Assembly: GCA_902812455.1 (NCBI GenBank)
Contig: CADDZH010000005.1
Span: 1 to 64,000, forward strand
Source: Chloroflexota bacterium
GTDB taxonomy: Bacteria > Chloroflexota > Ktedonobacteria > Ktedonobacterales > Ktedonobacteraceae
DNA length: 64,000 nt
Direction of reading: 5' to 3'
Shown here: piece after piece, positions 54,771-63,670 of the stretch
Layout: each line of letters starts with the position of its first letter
Position numbering within the stretch: the first letter of the stretch is position 1
The notes under the pieces: generated by a model
What the model was told of the DNA's origin: nothing
The model's input: the letters and a program-made list of their open reading frames with translations, nothing else
Databases searched by the model: none
Made by a program: the position numbers and the translations under genes

Positions 54771-54823
54771 AGCTGGGAAGCAGTCTTGCGCCTCAATGAT
54801 ATGAGACCAGCCGATTTTTGTAG

Positions 54824-55618
54824 TCAGGGCCTACTCCCTCGATTGTACGGCTCAGATCGGCTCAAGTATTCCCTGTTATAGATAGCTCCGGTCAAGTTGG
54901 CTCCAGTAAGAATAGCATTGCTGAGATCGGTTCCGTTCAAATTGGCTCCGCTCAGGTCGGCTCCGCTCAGATTGGCATAGCTCAACCTGGCGTTGCTCAG
55001 ATCGGCTCCACTGAAGTTAACGCCGCCCAGGTCGCTGCCGCTCAAGTTAGTATTGCTCAGGTCGGCTCCGCTCAGATCAGCCCCATGTAGCTCAACGATC
55101 GCTTTGCCTTTGTAGATGAGTCCTGCATCATAAAGGAACAGTAATACGTTTCCTTTATGGCTTTTCCCTATCCATCGTAATACCATTAATGTTCTTGCTC
55201 TTGCCGCCTCCCGCACATCACTTCCTGGCTGTGACCCTCTCAAGTTTCTATCCAGTAACAATTGCAATATGTGATCCTGATATGATTCCAAGGCGGCTCC
55301 CGACTGGCGATCATCTTCCCCCTTGAGGTCGGCCTGTGCTTGCTGTTCAGTCATGCCACTATCCGCCTGATTCCGCTGTCCCCTGAAGATAATTGGCAGA
55401 GCCGAGACAAAAACTGGAGCGCTCAGTAGCTGCAACCAGTCCCAAAGTTTTCCATTTTGTGGGAATCCCGTCCAGTTCCAGTGCAGGAAAAATCCCCCTA
55501 TAATCCCTATCACTATGCATACCCAGAACACCCCTATGAGTACAGTCCAAATTGTATGCAGCTTGATGCGCCGTTGCACATGAGTGACCGGCTGTTGTGG
55601 AGTTGCTATCGTCGCCAT
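54824..55618 (-). CDS. Pentapeptide-repeat membrane protein
   Basis: 264 residues. Two membrane segments at about 24-45 and 65-80, a soluble helical part, then about ten pentapeptide repeats of the A(D/N)LS(G/N) type at about 180-240 (LSGADLSNTNLSGSDLGG and on), which fold as a right-handed square helix. AGGAGG precedes the ATG. Function unknown. Confidence 0.82.
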   Translation of the reverse strand: MATIATPQQPVTHVQRRIKLHTIWTVLIGVFWVCIVIGIIGGFFLHWNWTGFPQNGKLWDWLQLLSAPVFVSALPIIFRGQRNQADSGMTEQQAQADLKGEDDRQSGAALESYQDHILQLLLDRNLRGSQPGSDVREAARARTLMVLRWIGKSHKGNVLLFLYDAGLIYKGKAIVELHGADLSGADLSNTNLSGSDLGGVNFSGADLSNARLSYANLSGADLSGANLNGTDLSNAILTGANLTGAIYNREYLSRSEPYNRGSRP

Positions 55619-55956
55619 TCAGTACCTCCTGGTAAGGGCTACTAGCTTGTTCGGGTTTCTACGCGAACCGCCTGTACTGTTAAAATACAATCCAGATATC
55701 AACTTTTTCATCATATCACAACTAAAACTTGTGTAGAGCTTTGCCAAAAAACCATTGACCGCACTAGCGGTTCATGATAAGATAGCCGAGCATTTTGCCC
55801 ACCGGCATTAGCTAGAAAGATGGCCTGCGCAAGACCAGGACGGGGTAGTTATGCGCTATCCTGCATAGCTGCATGTTCGCGAAAGTGCGCGACGAAACCA
55901 GGACCCCCTTCAATTTGGGGTTGCTGGGTTTTTGTGCTGGGAAAATAGAAGCAAGC

Positions 55957-57186
55957 ATGAAAGTTCTTACCTCATTACATCATCGCAATTATCGCCTGTA
56001 CTGGTTTGGCCAGTTGATCTCGCTGATCGGCACCTATATGCAAATCATCGGGCTGGCCTGGCTGGTGCTGGAACTGACCCATAGTGGCTGGCAGCTCGGC
56101 CTGGTGGGCGCGCTCCAATCTCTGCCGGTGCTGCTCTTCTCGCTCTTTGGAGGAGTCTTTGCCGACCGCTGGCCCAAGCGCAGCGTCTTGCTTCTAACCC
56201 AATCAGCGTCTATGATCCAGGCGCTGCTCCTCTGGGCGCTGATTGTCACGGGCGCCATCCAGCTCTGGCATATCTATGTCCTGGCAATGTTGCTGGGGCT
56301 TACGAACAGCCTGGGTAGGCCCGCGAGCCGGGCGTTTATCGTCGAGATGGTTGGACGCGAGGATCTGCCCAACGCCGTTGCCCTGAACTCCTTACTATCT
56401 GAGATAACTGGCATTGTGGGCCCTGGTCTGGGCGGTATCATCATTGCCGCCAGCGGGGTCAGCATGCTCTTCCTGCTCAACGCGCTCAGCTTTCTGCCGG
56501 TGATTGTAGCCCTGATGCTGATCAAGAGGCACGAACTGCACGCTCAGGTGCTTCGACCCGGAAACATGGGCGAGCGGCAGAACACCTGGCAGAGCCTGCG
56601 CGAGGGCCTGAGCTATGTCTGGAAAACGCCGGCAGTGTTATTGCTGATGCTGGTGGTAGGCCTGGTATTGCTCTTCGGCTCGAACTTCAACGTGATACTT
56701 CCCCTCTTTGCCACAGACCTGCTGCATGTGGGAGCAGCCGGCTTTGGTTTTCTTTCTGCCGCAAGCGGTGTTGGCGCACTGCTCTCGGCGTTGTGGTTGG
56801 CCTGGGGCAACCAGAGACCAGCGATCCGCCGTGTGCTCATCGGCGCGCTGGCCTTCGGTGTGCTGGAGGCGTTGTTTGCGCTCTCGCGCATCTATCTCCT
56901 GTCATTGCTGCTTATCGCGAGCGTTGGCTTTATGGAGATGGCCTTCGCTGCGCAGGCTTTGACGATGCTCCAAACAGTTGCCCCAGACCACCTGAGCGGG
57001 CGCGTCATGAGCGTGCAGGTGCTCTTCTTCGATGGGAGCCTGCCGCTGGGATACCTGCTGATGGGCTGGCTATCAGGCCTTTATGGGCCTTCCCTCGCCC
57101 TGCTCATTGGTGCCTTTCTCAGCCTGCTGGTCACCGGAGCCGGTTGGGTGTGGTGGAAGCTAGCGGAGAAGGCTATAGATGTGTAA
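55957..57186 (+). CDS. MFS transporter, EntS-like
   Basis: 409 residues from the ATG at 55957; the frame is open to 55873 but MKVLTSLHHRNYRLYWFGQLIS is the family start. Twelve helices. The MFS loop-2-3 motif appears as GGVFADRWPKRSVLL. The sequence type (MFS_3, enterobactin-exporter-like) includes drug and siderophore exporters. No regulator or siderophore gene is next to it. Confidence 0.88.
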   Translation: MKVLTSLHHRNYRLYWFGQLISLIGTYMQIIGLAWLVLELTHSGWQLGLVGALQSLPVLLFSLFGGVFADRWPKRSVLLLTQSASMIQALLLWALIVTGAIQLWHIYVLAMLLGLTNSLGRPASRAFIVEMVGREDLPNAVALNSLLSEITGIVGPGLGGIIIAASGVSMLFLLNALSFLPVIVALMLIKRHELHAQVLRPGNMGERQNTWQSLREGLSYVWKTPAVLLLMLVVGLVLLFGSNFNVILPLFATDLLHVGAAGFGFLSAASGVGALLSALWLAWGNQRPAIRRVLIGALAFGVLEALFALSRIYLLSLLLIASVGFMEMAFAAQALTMLQTVAPDHLSGRVMSVQVLFFDGSLPLGYLLMGWLSGLYGPSLALLIGAFLSLLVTGAGWVWWKLAEKAIDV

Positions 57187-57256
57187 CCCTCCAACGTATC
57201 AATAGCTGATGCATACTATTGCTTTCTGCATCCTATTTCCATAAGGAGGTGTGTTC

Positions 57257-58336
57257 ATGCCATTCATGAAACAACGCGCAAGGTATCTCACGCTAGCCGC
57301 AACCGTCGTACTTGTATTCTCCAGTCTCGCTATCTCCTTCTCTGTCTCTGGTTCACACATAGCATATGCATCGGGCGGGGGTGGATTTAACCAGCCCGGC
57401 AATATGCTCATCTCGGATCAATTCAACAATCGCGCGGTTGAAGTTGACCGCGAACACCACATCGTGTGGAGCTTTGGCTCCGGCAACCCAGCACTGTGCA
57501 ATCCTGGTCCAGGCGCGATTATCGGCCTCAACGACGCCGAACGCTTGAGCGATGGTCTAACCCTGCTGGCCGGAACCGGTATCCCCGCAGGCGCGGATCC
57601 ACTCATGCCCAACGGCTGTGTGGACAACCGGGTCATTGTCGTCAACCAGGAAGGTGACATTATCTGGCAATACGGGCAGGCTGGCAAGACTGGCTCAGGC
57701 TTCAATCTATTGAATGTGCCAGTCTTCGCGATCCAGTTGCCCAACCACAACATCCTGATTGTCGATCAGTCCAACGAACGGGTGATTGAGGTAGACAAGG
57801 ACACAAAGAAGATTGTGTTCCACTATGGCTGTCCCACCTGCAACTTGCTCAATAATCCCAATAGCGCCGAATTGCTGCCCAATGGGCATTTCCTGATCGC
57901 CGATGAGAACAACAATCGCGTCATCGAGATCACAAGGGCCGGGCAAATCGTGTGGGAGTACCACAATCAACTCCAATTTGCGGCCTTTGCCAGTCGCCTG
58001 CCCAATGGCGATACCTTAATCACCGATTCGGGCCATAGCCGCATTATTGAAGTCACCATGGACAAGCGCGTGGTCTTCCAATACTTCACCAATACCGCCC
58101 ACAATAGCAACCCGGCCCCCTTGCCGACCAATGCGGTCGAGCTGGCTAATGGGGATATTAGCATTGCCGATCAGTTCAATGATCGTGCAATCATCATTGA
58201 CCGGGACAAAACCATCGACTTCCAGCAGGGCATGACCAATGTACCCGGCAATGGCTTCGATCAACTCGATGCCCCCTACACCGCCTTCGTCACCGGCGAT
58301 TACACCGGGCAGACGCCACCGCCAGATGATTTTTGA
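57257..58336 (+). CDS. Secreted NHL-type beta-propeller protein
   Basis: 359 residues from the ATG at 57257 with GGAGG seven bases upstream. A signal peptide (LTLAATVVLVFSSLAISFSV, cleavage near HIAYA) is followed by about six blades of a similar pattern: MLISDQFNNRAVEVDREHH, ILIVDQSNERVIEVDKDTK, FLIADENNNRVIEITRAGQ, TLITDSGHSRIIEVT and ISIADQFNDRAIIID. These are NHL-like repeats also found in arylsulfotransferase-type propellers. No catalytic site is evident; it may bind ligands outside the cell. Confidence 0.8.
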   Translation: MPFMKQRARYLTLAATVVLVFSSLAISFSVSGSHIAYASGGGGFNQPGNMLISDQFNNRAVEVDREHHIVWSFGSGNPALCNPGPGAIIGLNDAERLSDGLTLLAGTGIPAGADPLMPNGCVDNRVIVVNQEGDIIWQYGQAGKTGSGFNLLNVPVFAIQLPNHNILIVDQSNERVIEVDKDTKKIVFHYGCPTCNLLNNPNSAELLPNGHFLIADENNNRVIEITRAGQIVWEYHNQLQFAAFASRLPNGDTLITDSGHSRIIEVTMDKRVVFQYFTNTAHNSNPAPLPTNAVELANGDISIADQFNDRAIIIDRDKTIDFQQGMTNVPGNGFDQLDAPYTAFVTGDYTGQTPPPDDF

Positions 58337-58393
58337 GCCGCTGGCAGAGCAGGTGGCAGGAGTTCATTGCGCCTGATTGTGGGTGTGCAGCTT

Positions 58394-58428
58394 GCAGGCT
58401 TCTCTTTGCGAGGGGCCTGCTTTCATTT
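58394..58428 (+). terminator. Terminator after the propeller gene
   Basis: GCAGGCTTCTC and GAGGGGCCTGC form an 11-pair stem with two G-T pairs around TTTGC, then TTTCATTT. Sixty bases after the stop. Confidence 0.7.
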
Positions 58429-58588
58429 GCTTTCTCACTCACAACTCCATCACAGAAGGGCGTATGGAGCTCAAGGCTGAATCACAATTCGCTGCTCTGG
58501 GAACAAAAGGCAACCTGGCATGCAATACTCTCCTTCTATGATGCATAATTACTGAGAAATATGTTCATGAGAATGAAGGAGAGCCATT

Positions 58589-59482
58589 ATGAGCGCCTCA
58601 ACTGAAACGTGGCAGTTCGGGAATCAGAGCGTGCAGGTGTCGCACCTGGAGAAACCCTACTGGCCAGCGATAGGGTTCACCAAGGGTGATATGCTGCACT
58701 TTTACCGGCAGATCGCGCCCACGATGCTGCCCCATTTTAAAGACCGCCCGGTGACCTTGCGCCTGTTCCCCGAAGGGGCCGCTGGGAAGTCCTACTACAT
58801 GCGTGACTATCCTGACTCAGCTCCCGGCTGGCTGCGCAAGGTGCAGTACCAACCCAGGACGGTTGCCCACCCGGTTCCTTTGCCCCTGATCGACACCGCA
58901 GCAGGCCTGATCTGGTTCGCCAACGAGGGAGCCATTGAATTTCACCTCTGGAGTGCGCGGGTACCAGACCTTACCCAGCCCGATCAGGCCATTTTTGACC
59001 TGGATCCCGGCGAGACAGCGTCTTTCGCTGGCGTTCGAGAAGCAGCGCTGCGGCTCCGCGACAGGCTGGAGCAAGCAGGGGCCACGGGATATGCCAAGAC
59101 CAGTGGCGGGCACGGGCTGCATATCTACGTGCCATTAGCACCTGGATATACCTATGAACAGGTACGCAACCGGGTCAAAGCGCTGGGACAGGAGCTCGCT
59201 ACCGCCTTTCCCGATCTGATTGCCCCGGCCCATGGCTCGACACACCGGGGAGGGCGCGTCACCATTGATCATGCCCAGAATAGTATAGGTCGTAACACCG
59301 CAGCTCCCTATACACTGCGCGCCAGCGCTGCCTACCCAACGGTCTCCACGCCAATTACCTGGGAAGAACTGGATGCTGGAAGCATTCATCCCGCTGATTT
59401 CACTCCGCAGGTGGTGCTTGAGCGCATCCAACGACTGGGCGATCTCTTCGCGCCGGTGCTCCATATGGAGCAGCATATATGA
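58589..59482 (+). CDS. Stand-alone LigD-type polymerase/primase domain
   Basis: 297 residues. The archaeo-eukaryotic-primase-like PolDom of bacterial end joining: HLEKPYWP, the metal site in IFDLDPGE, KTSGGHGLHIYVPL and GGRVTIDHAQNSIGRNTAAPYTLR. No ligase or nuclease domain is attached, unlike full LigD, and no Ku gene is in the window. AAGGAGAGCC precedes the ATG. It may fill gaps with ribonucleotides during end joining, with ligase and Ku encoded elsewhere. Confidence 0.92.
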   Translation: MSASTETWQFGNQSVQVSHLEKPYWPAIGFTKGDMLHFYRQIAPTMLPHFKDRPVTLRLFPEGAAGKSYYMRDYPDSAPGWLRKVQYQPRTVAHPVPLPLIDTAAGLIWFANEGAIEFHLWSARVPDLTQPDQAIFDLDPGETASFAGVREAALRLRDRLEQAGATGYAKTSGGHGLHIYVPLAPGYTYEQVRNRVKALGQELATAFPDLIAPAHGSTHRGGRVTIDHAQNSIGRNTAAPYTLRASAAYPTVSTPITWEELDAGSIHPADFTPQVVLERIQRLGDLFAPVLHMEQHI

Positions 59483-59595
59483 TATTGTGAAGTACTTTTT
59501 GTGGGTGCGGGTTAAGAACATGTTAAACAAGAGGCTGCTGATCGTCATATTATGTAGGGCCTTAAGAAGCCAATTTACTAAACTGGGGGCAAAAA

Positions 59596-61059
59596 ATGCA
59601 CACGATCCACAACCCGCATCCGGCTCGTCTCCGCGATTCCTCCAGAGGGAAAAGTATTTCATGGTTGCCTCTGGCAACTATCATGGCAGTGCTGTGTATG
59701 GTAGTCTTGTTTACAACAGCGTTTTGGGAGAACCTGCTGCCTTTCTCTAAATCCCCTGCATCCCCTGCAAAAGCGGCAGCCTCAGCCTCCCTCACTCCAC
59801 GTGTCAATGTACCGTATTTTGGTAAGAATGCTGTGCCCTTTGGCCAGACCGCTATCTTCTGGTTCGGGGATATCACGGCAACAGATACCTATACTGATGT
59901 GCGCGTGGGCTATAACAATAGCGAGCTGTTTATCGATTTGCAGATTGCTGACAGCTCCCTGTGGTATGACACCAACACTTCTGCACCGAACCTGTCAAAA
60001 GATGATAATGCATCGGTTTACCTGAATACTACAAGCACAGGGAGCGGGAATTCATACCAGTTTCAGACAGGCGTCAATGGGCCTGTCAGGCGGCCAAATT
60101 ACCAGCAAGCCTATACCGGAAGCGGAACCTCGTGGACTCGCGCAAACATCCCGTTTACTGCGGTTTACTGGTGGCAGGGTCATGGGTTCAACGGCGCGCT
60201 GGACTACGGGTGGTCGATGACTTATCATATCCCCTTCTCCTCGCTTGGGCTATCAGGTCCGCCATCTCAAGGGACATCCTGGAAGCTGGCAGTTCAAGTA
60301 CAGAACCGCGATAGCGCGTCAACTCCCCTGCCGCTTCCTTCGAAGTGGTGGCCCGTATCAGCAAGTGCAGCGGATGCATCAAGCTGGGGGCAAATGGTAT
60401 TCGGCATTCCAGTATACCAGCCGCCTCAGACATCGACTACAGCCAGCTACACTATTCGTAACAAGCTGAATGGTCAGGTGGTGACCGATGGCATGGTTGG
60501 CGGTTCGCTCTCATGTGGTCATGGACTCAATCGCTGGACGCAATGGGGGACACAAAGCTATCCAGGAGCGACACGTATCAATATCCAGAGTGAGATGTAT
60601 CCATCGGATACGAATTGTTTCTCCAAGTTCTACATTACCTTCCCCTTGGGCTTGCTTCCGTCAGGGCAAGCCGTTGTAAAAGCAACGGTAACGCTCTATA
60701 TGTACGGGAACGCCGGAGAGCAGGGGCAATCAAATCCGACCTACATCCAGGTCGCAACGATTAATCAAGACTGGAATCCGGCAACGCTTTGCTGGAACAA
60801 TGCGCCAATGGTGCAGGAAAACACCGGCAGCATTCTCGTCAATACGAAGACGAAGTCTGTAGTACCCCCACCAGGAATAGCGGTAACATGGGATGTGAGT
60901 GGCGCTCTCGCTGAGGCATATGCAGCAGGCCAGCCACTACGGTTAGTCTTCTACACACCGGCGGATCAGCATAATAGCGGTAAGTACTTTTTCTCCTCTT
61001 CTATTGGGGATTGGAATGCGGCAGGCAGGCCTACCTTGAATGTGACGCTGGGATCCTGA
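59596..61059 (+). CDS. Secreted protein with DOMON/CBM9-like and DNRLRE-like domains
   Basis: 487 residues. A membrane helix at about 21-43 (LATIMAVLCMVVLFTTAFW), an Ala/Ser-rich linker, then a beta-sandwich of the DOMON/CBM9-like kind (DTYTDVRVGYNNSELFIDLQI, about 85-270). From about 280, YTIRNKLNGQVVTDGMVGG leads into a DNRLRE-type domain ending WNAAGRPTLNVTLGS, with the hallmark VTWDVSGALAEAYAAG. Both domains are non-catalytic modules of secreted or surface proteins. Ligand unknown. Confidence 0.75.
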   Translation: MHTIHNPHPARLRDSSRGKSISWLPLATIMAVLCMVVLFTTAFWENLLPFSKSPASPAKAAASASLTPRVNVPYFGKNAVPFGQTAIFWFGDITATDTYTDVRVGYNNSELFIDLQIADSSLWYDTNTSAPNLSKDDNASVYLNTTSTGSGNSYQFQTGVNGPVRRPNYQQAYTGSGTSWTRANIPFTAVYWWQGHGFNGALDYGWSMTYHIPFSSLGLSGPPSQGTSWKLAVQVQNRDSASTPLPLPSKWWPVSASAADASSWGQMVFGIPVYQPPQTSTTASYTIRNKLNGQVVTDGMVGGSLSCGHGLNRWTQWGTQSYPGATRINIQSEMYPSDTNCFSKFYITFPLGLLPSGQAVVKATVTLYMYGNAGEQGQSNPTYIQVATINQDWNPATLCWNNAPMVQENTGSILVNTKTKSVVPPPGIAVTWDVSGALAEAYAAGQPLRLVFYTPADQHNSGKYFFSSSIGDWNAAGRPTLNVTLGS

Positions 61060-61315
61060 ACATTTACGAAAATTTCTTCGCATTCACCTTTCCGGCAAGA
61101 ACCCTTTCAGGGCAACTGATTGTGAGCAAGCCCGATCAGTAGCCTGAGTTGAGCCTGTGCTCCAGGAACCACTCCAGGATGATACAATAATTGTAGGCAA
61201 GCCATTCGTATCTATGTATACGTACACGTTTCCATGTTCCCCTACGTATCCTCTATGAGGAACACATTGCGAATTCAGGGCAATTCCAATACAAAAAGAA
61301 GAGGAGATGATACTC

Positions 61316-61861
61316 ATGCCAGATCAAGATAAAAAGCAAACTCAGCAGCCTGCCCTTGATCAGTATGGCAACCAGGGGAACGAGGGCCGGTACGGCCAGG
61401 GACAATATAATAGCCAGGGCAAGCCAGACCCGCGAGGTTCGCAGGCCCAGCGAATCCAGCCAGGTCAACAGAGGAACCAGGGAAAACAGGGCGATCAGGC
61501 TTCCCAGCAGGAGCAGGACGACCAGACATCTCCCGGCAACCAGGGGACGAGCGATGATATCTATACCTACATGGGCCTTCACCCTGAGGAAGATTTTGTA
61601 GATGAGCAGGAGAATACCGCGCCGGATGACTATGGTGACCAGGATCAGTTCGGCGACGTAGACAACCAGGACCCATATAGCAACCTGTATGACGAGGACC
61701 CGGGCAGCACTCCAGGCGGCGAAGACCTGTATGACCTCGAGGAAACCGAATATGGCTTAGCAGAACCGCTCGCTAAACCGGGCGATGCCAGCAACGAGGG
61801 CACAGACCGGGACGAATTCGGTACTAAGGGTAGCTCGGATCAATACGGATACGAGAAATAG
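61316..61861 (+). CDS. Gln/Gly/Asp-rich disordered protein
   Basis: 181 residues from the ATG at 61316, nine bases after GAGGAG. The first half is rich in Gln, Gly and Asn, the second in Asp, Glu and Tyr (DDYGDQDQFGDVDNQDPYS). No hydrophobic core, so disordered and very hydrophilic. Of hydrophilin type by composition; no family recognised. First of three small hydrophilic genes in a row. Confidence 0.65.
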   Translation: MPDQDKKQTQQPALDQYGNQGNEGRYGQGQYNSQGKPDPRGSQAQRIQPGQQRNQGKQGDQASQQEQDDQTSPGNQGTSDDIYTYMGLHPEEDFVDEQENTAPDDYGDQDQFGDVDNQDPYSNLYDEDPGSTPGGEDLYDLEETEYGLAEPLAKPGDASNEGTDRDEFGTKGSSDQYGYEK

Positions 61862-61878
61862 CTTGGCGAACGAATCTA

Positions 61879-61948
61879 TGTCACCCTGAGCGAAGCGAAG
61901 GGTCTGATGTGATGGGCATAGAGATGCTTCGCTGCGCTCAGCATGACA
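61879..61948. repeat. Inverted pair of TGTCA(C)...GAGCGAAGCGAAG units
   Basis: Left TGTCACCCTGAGCGAAGCGA, right CTTCGCTGCGCTCAGCATGA. Between two small hydrophilic genes. Confidence 0.7.
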
Positions 61949-61990
61949 TATGTGGACCTCGCTATAAATAGGATAGAAGGAGAAACATAT

Positions 61991-62299
61991 ATGCCAAAGA
62001 GACACCAGCAGAAGCCAGCCAGGGAACGGGTGGGCCGCAACAATCCAAAGAAGAGTACAGTCATTACGACTGGTACGTACAAGAAGCCAGAGACGACCCA
62101 GGAGCAGGCGCGCGAGCATCAAAATCCGTATAAACTCCCGCAGGAGGCCAAAGTCCCGCCTAGCTTCGACCCAACCGAGGGACAATCAAAAGAGGCTGAG
62201 TCGGAGATTGTGGCCTACGAGAGAGAGAAGCGTAGTGGCAGTGACTCGAACGCGAGCACCGGAAGGGTTCACGGCTACACGACGAAAATAAGGCAGTGA
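61991..62299 (+). CDS. Small basic hydrophilic protein
   Basis: 102 residues from the ATG at 61991, chosen for AGAAGGAGAAAC upstream. Rich in Lys, Arg, Gln, Glu and Pro; no hydrophobic core and no family recognised. Its stop codon overlaps the GTG start of the next gene (GTGA), so the two are coupled. Confidence 0.6.
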   Translation: MPKRHQQKPARERVGRNNPKKSTVITTGTYKKPETTQEQAREHQNPYKLPQEAKVPPSFDPTEGQSKEAESEIVAYEREKRSGSDSNASTGRVHGYTTKIRQ

Positions 62300-62694
62300 A
62301 GGAGCCACCTCCTCATCCCGAGGGCTACGATTATACACAAGACCTGGAGCCTGCTGACTTTGCGGGAGGAAATTACGGCTTGCGCGGCCCCTCGCTTGAT
62401 TATACCTATACAGCCGATGACATTAAGAGCATGCACACCGTGCTTGCCGACCTGACCGATGACGAGCTGAAAAGCATTGTGATCGTGCCCCAGGGAATGC
62501 GCCTGAAGCAGGGAGCTACATATATAGACCTCAAGCACCTGGAGAATGGCGAGTTCGTGGCGGAGGCCAATATGGTGGCAGGGCCGGACAACGCATATGT
62601 TCCTAAGAAGGAAACTGATTACGTGCTCTGGAACCGGCTCAACCAGGTGAGTAACCCGGCGCGCCTGGACGAATCAGGGCCAGACAACGGATAG
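62296..62694 (+). CDS. Small acidic protein coupled to its neighbour
   Basis: 132 residues from a GTG at 62296. Unlike the two before it, it has a folded-looking middle: DDIKSMHTVLADLTDDELKSIVIVP, QGATYIDLKHLENGEFVAEA. The surrounding ends are Pro- and Gly-rich. No family named with confidence. A strong terminator follows. Confidence 0.65.
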   Translation: MKEPPPHPEGYDYTQDLEPADFAGGNYGLRGPSLDYTYTADDIKSMHTVLADLTDDELKSIVIVPQGMRLKQGATYIDLKHLENGEFVAEANMVAGPDNAYVPKKETDYVLWNRLNQVSNPARLDESGPDNG

Positions 62695-62724
62695 TGCATC
62701 CAAGAGGGACCAATCGTCTCATGG

Positions 62725-62752
62725 CAGGGTACCTTTTTAGGTACCCTGTTTG
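62725..62752 (+). terminator. Terminator of the small-protein operon
   Basis: CAGGGTACC-TTTTTA-GGTACCCTG, perfect nine-base arms, then TTTGT. Confidence 0.85.
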
Positions 62753-62791
62753 TCATTACAAGCTCATATCTGAGAACAAAGGAGCTTTTTA

Positions 62792-63258
62792 TTGATAGTT
62801 CGTGCTCTGACTTTCACGCAACCATGGGGAAGCCTCGTCGCGCTGGGGCCAAGCGCATCGAGACGCGGGCCTGGAGAACATCTTATCGAGGCCTGCTGGC
62901 TATTCACACTGCCAGAGCATTTCCTGTTGAGGCGAGAGCACTATGCGAACGGGAGCCGTTTCGCTCTGCCTTGCTGCGAGATGAGGCTCTGGATGCCAGC
63001 AGGCCTCTGGCGGATCAGCTTCCACTTGGATATGTGCTGGCTGTTGTTTACCTGGAGGACTGCCAGCCTACCGAAAGCATTGAACTACCTGCAGAGCCGG
63101 AGCGCACTTTTGGCGATTATGGGCCTGGTCGCTACGCCTGGTATTTTTCTTCTGTCTACCAGCTTCCACAACCAATTCCCGCACGCGGCTCGCTTGGTCT
63201 ATGGAACATTGATTTGCCTCTTACATCCTTCCAGGTGAAGCGTAGGGGCCGATTATGA
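62792..63258 (+). pseudogene. ASCH-domain gene with a one-base frameshift
   Basis: Two frames together give one ASCH protein of about 155 residues. The first starts at TTG 62792, behind AAAGGAG, and reads VRALTFTQPWGSLVALG; after the GGGG at 62845-62848 the correct continuation, AKRIETRAWRTSYRGLLAIH, is in the next frame. One extra G would join them. The rest (GYVLAVVYLEDC, YAWYFSSVYQL) fits the family, which binds RNA or modified nucleosides. Either a real loss, an assembly slip in the G run, or frameshifting. The last residues are encoded by a GTAGGGGC repeat. Confidence 0.75.
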
Positions 63259-63327
63259 GGATTAACAATTTCATGCCGGTATAGATGTAGGGGCCGATTT
63301 ATTGCGCCCATCGCCGATTTATCGGCC
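63242..63327. repeat. Two GTAGGGGC-headed units
   Basis: One starts at 63242 inside the end of the ASCH gene. The second, 63287-63327, runs GTAGGGGCCGATTTATTGCG and closes with ATCGGCC, giving seven-base arms. Confidence 0.65.
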
Positions 63328-63397
63328 AGAGGCAATCCCTCGTAATCCTCCAATGAATTTGTTAAATTTCATTATCGCGCCCGCCACCGATTATGAT

Positions 63398-63557
63398 TTT
63401 TAGACAAGGTTCAAATGAACGTGGCAGTTCCTCAATCATCAGAAAAGTCTGGATATGTCATGTTGAGCGAGTGAGCCGAAGCCCTGAACGCAGCAAAGGG
63501 GAAGGGGAAACATCGGCTGTCCATTGAACGAGATCCTGAGCGAAGCGAAGGATGACA
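63398..63557. repeat. 150-bp repeat with inverted TGTCAT units (copy 2)
   Basis: Matches 36558-36707 over the 60-base left flank (TTTAGACAAGGTTCAAATGA) and the TGTCATGTTGAGCGA unit; the middle is expanded here. Ends GGATGACA. The gap 63558-63670 shows nothing else. Confidence 0.75.
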
Positions 63558-63670
63558 TGCATTCACGTGCTCGCTGTTTCACAGGAAGTGCTTCACAGGC
63601 TTATCCCCAGATATCTACCTGTTATCAAGCAAGCTGGACAAGCACTGATCACTGTGATAGAGTTTTCTGC

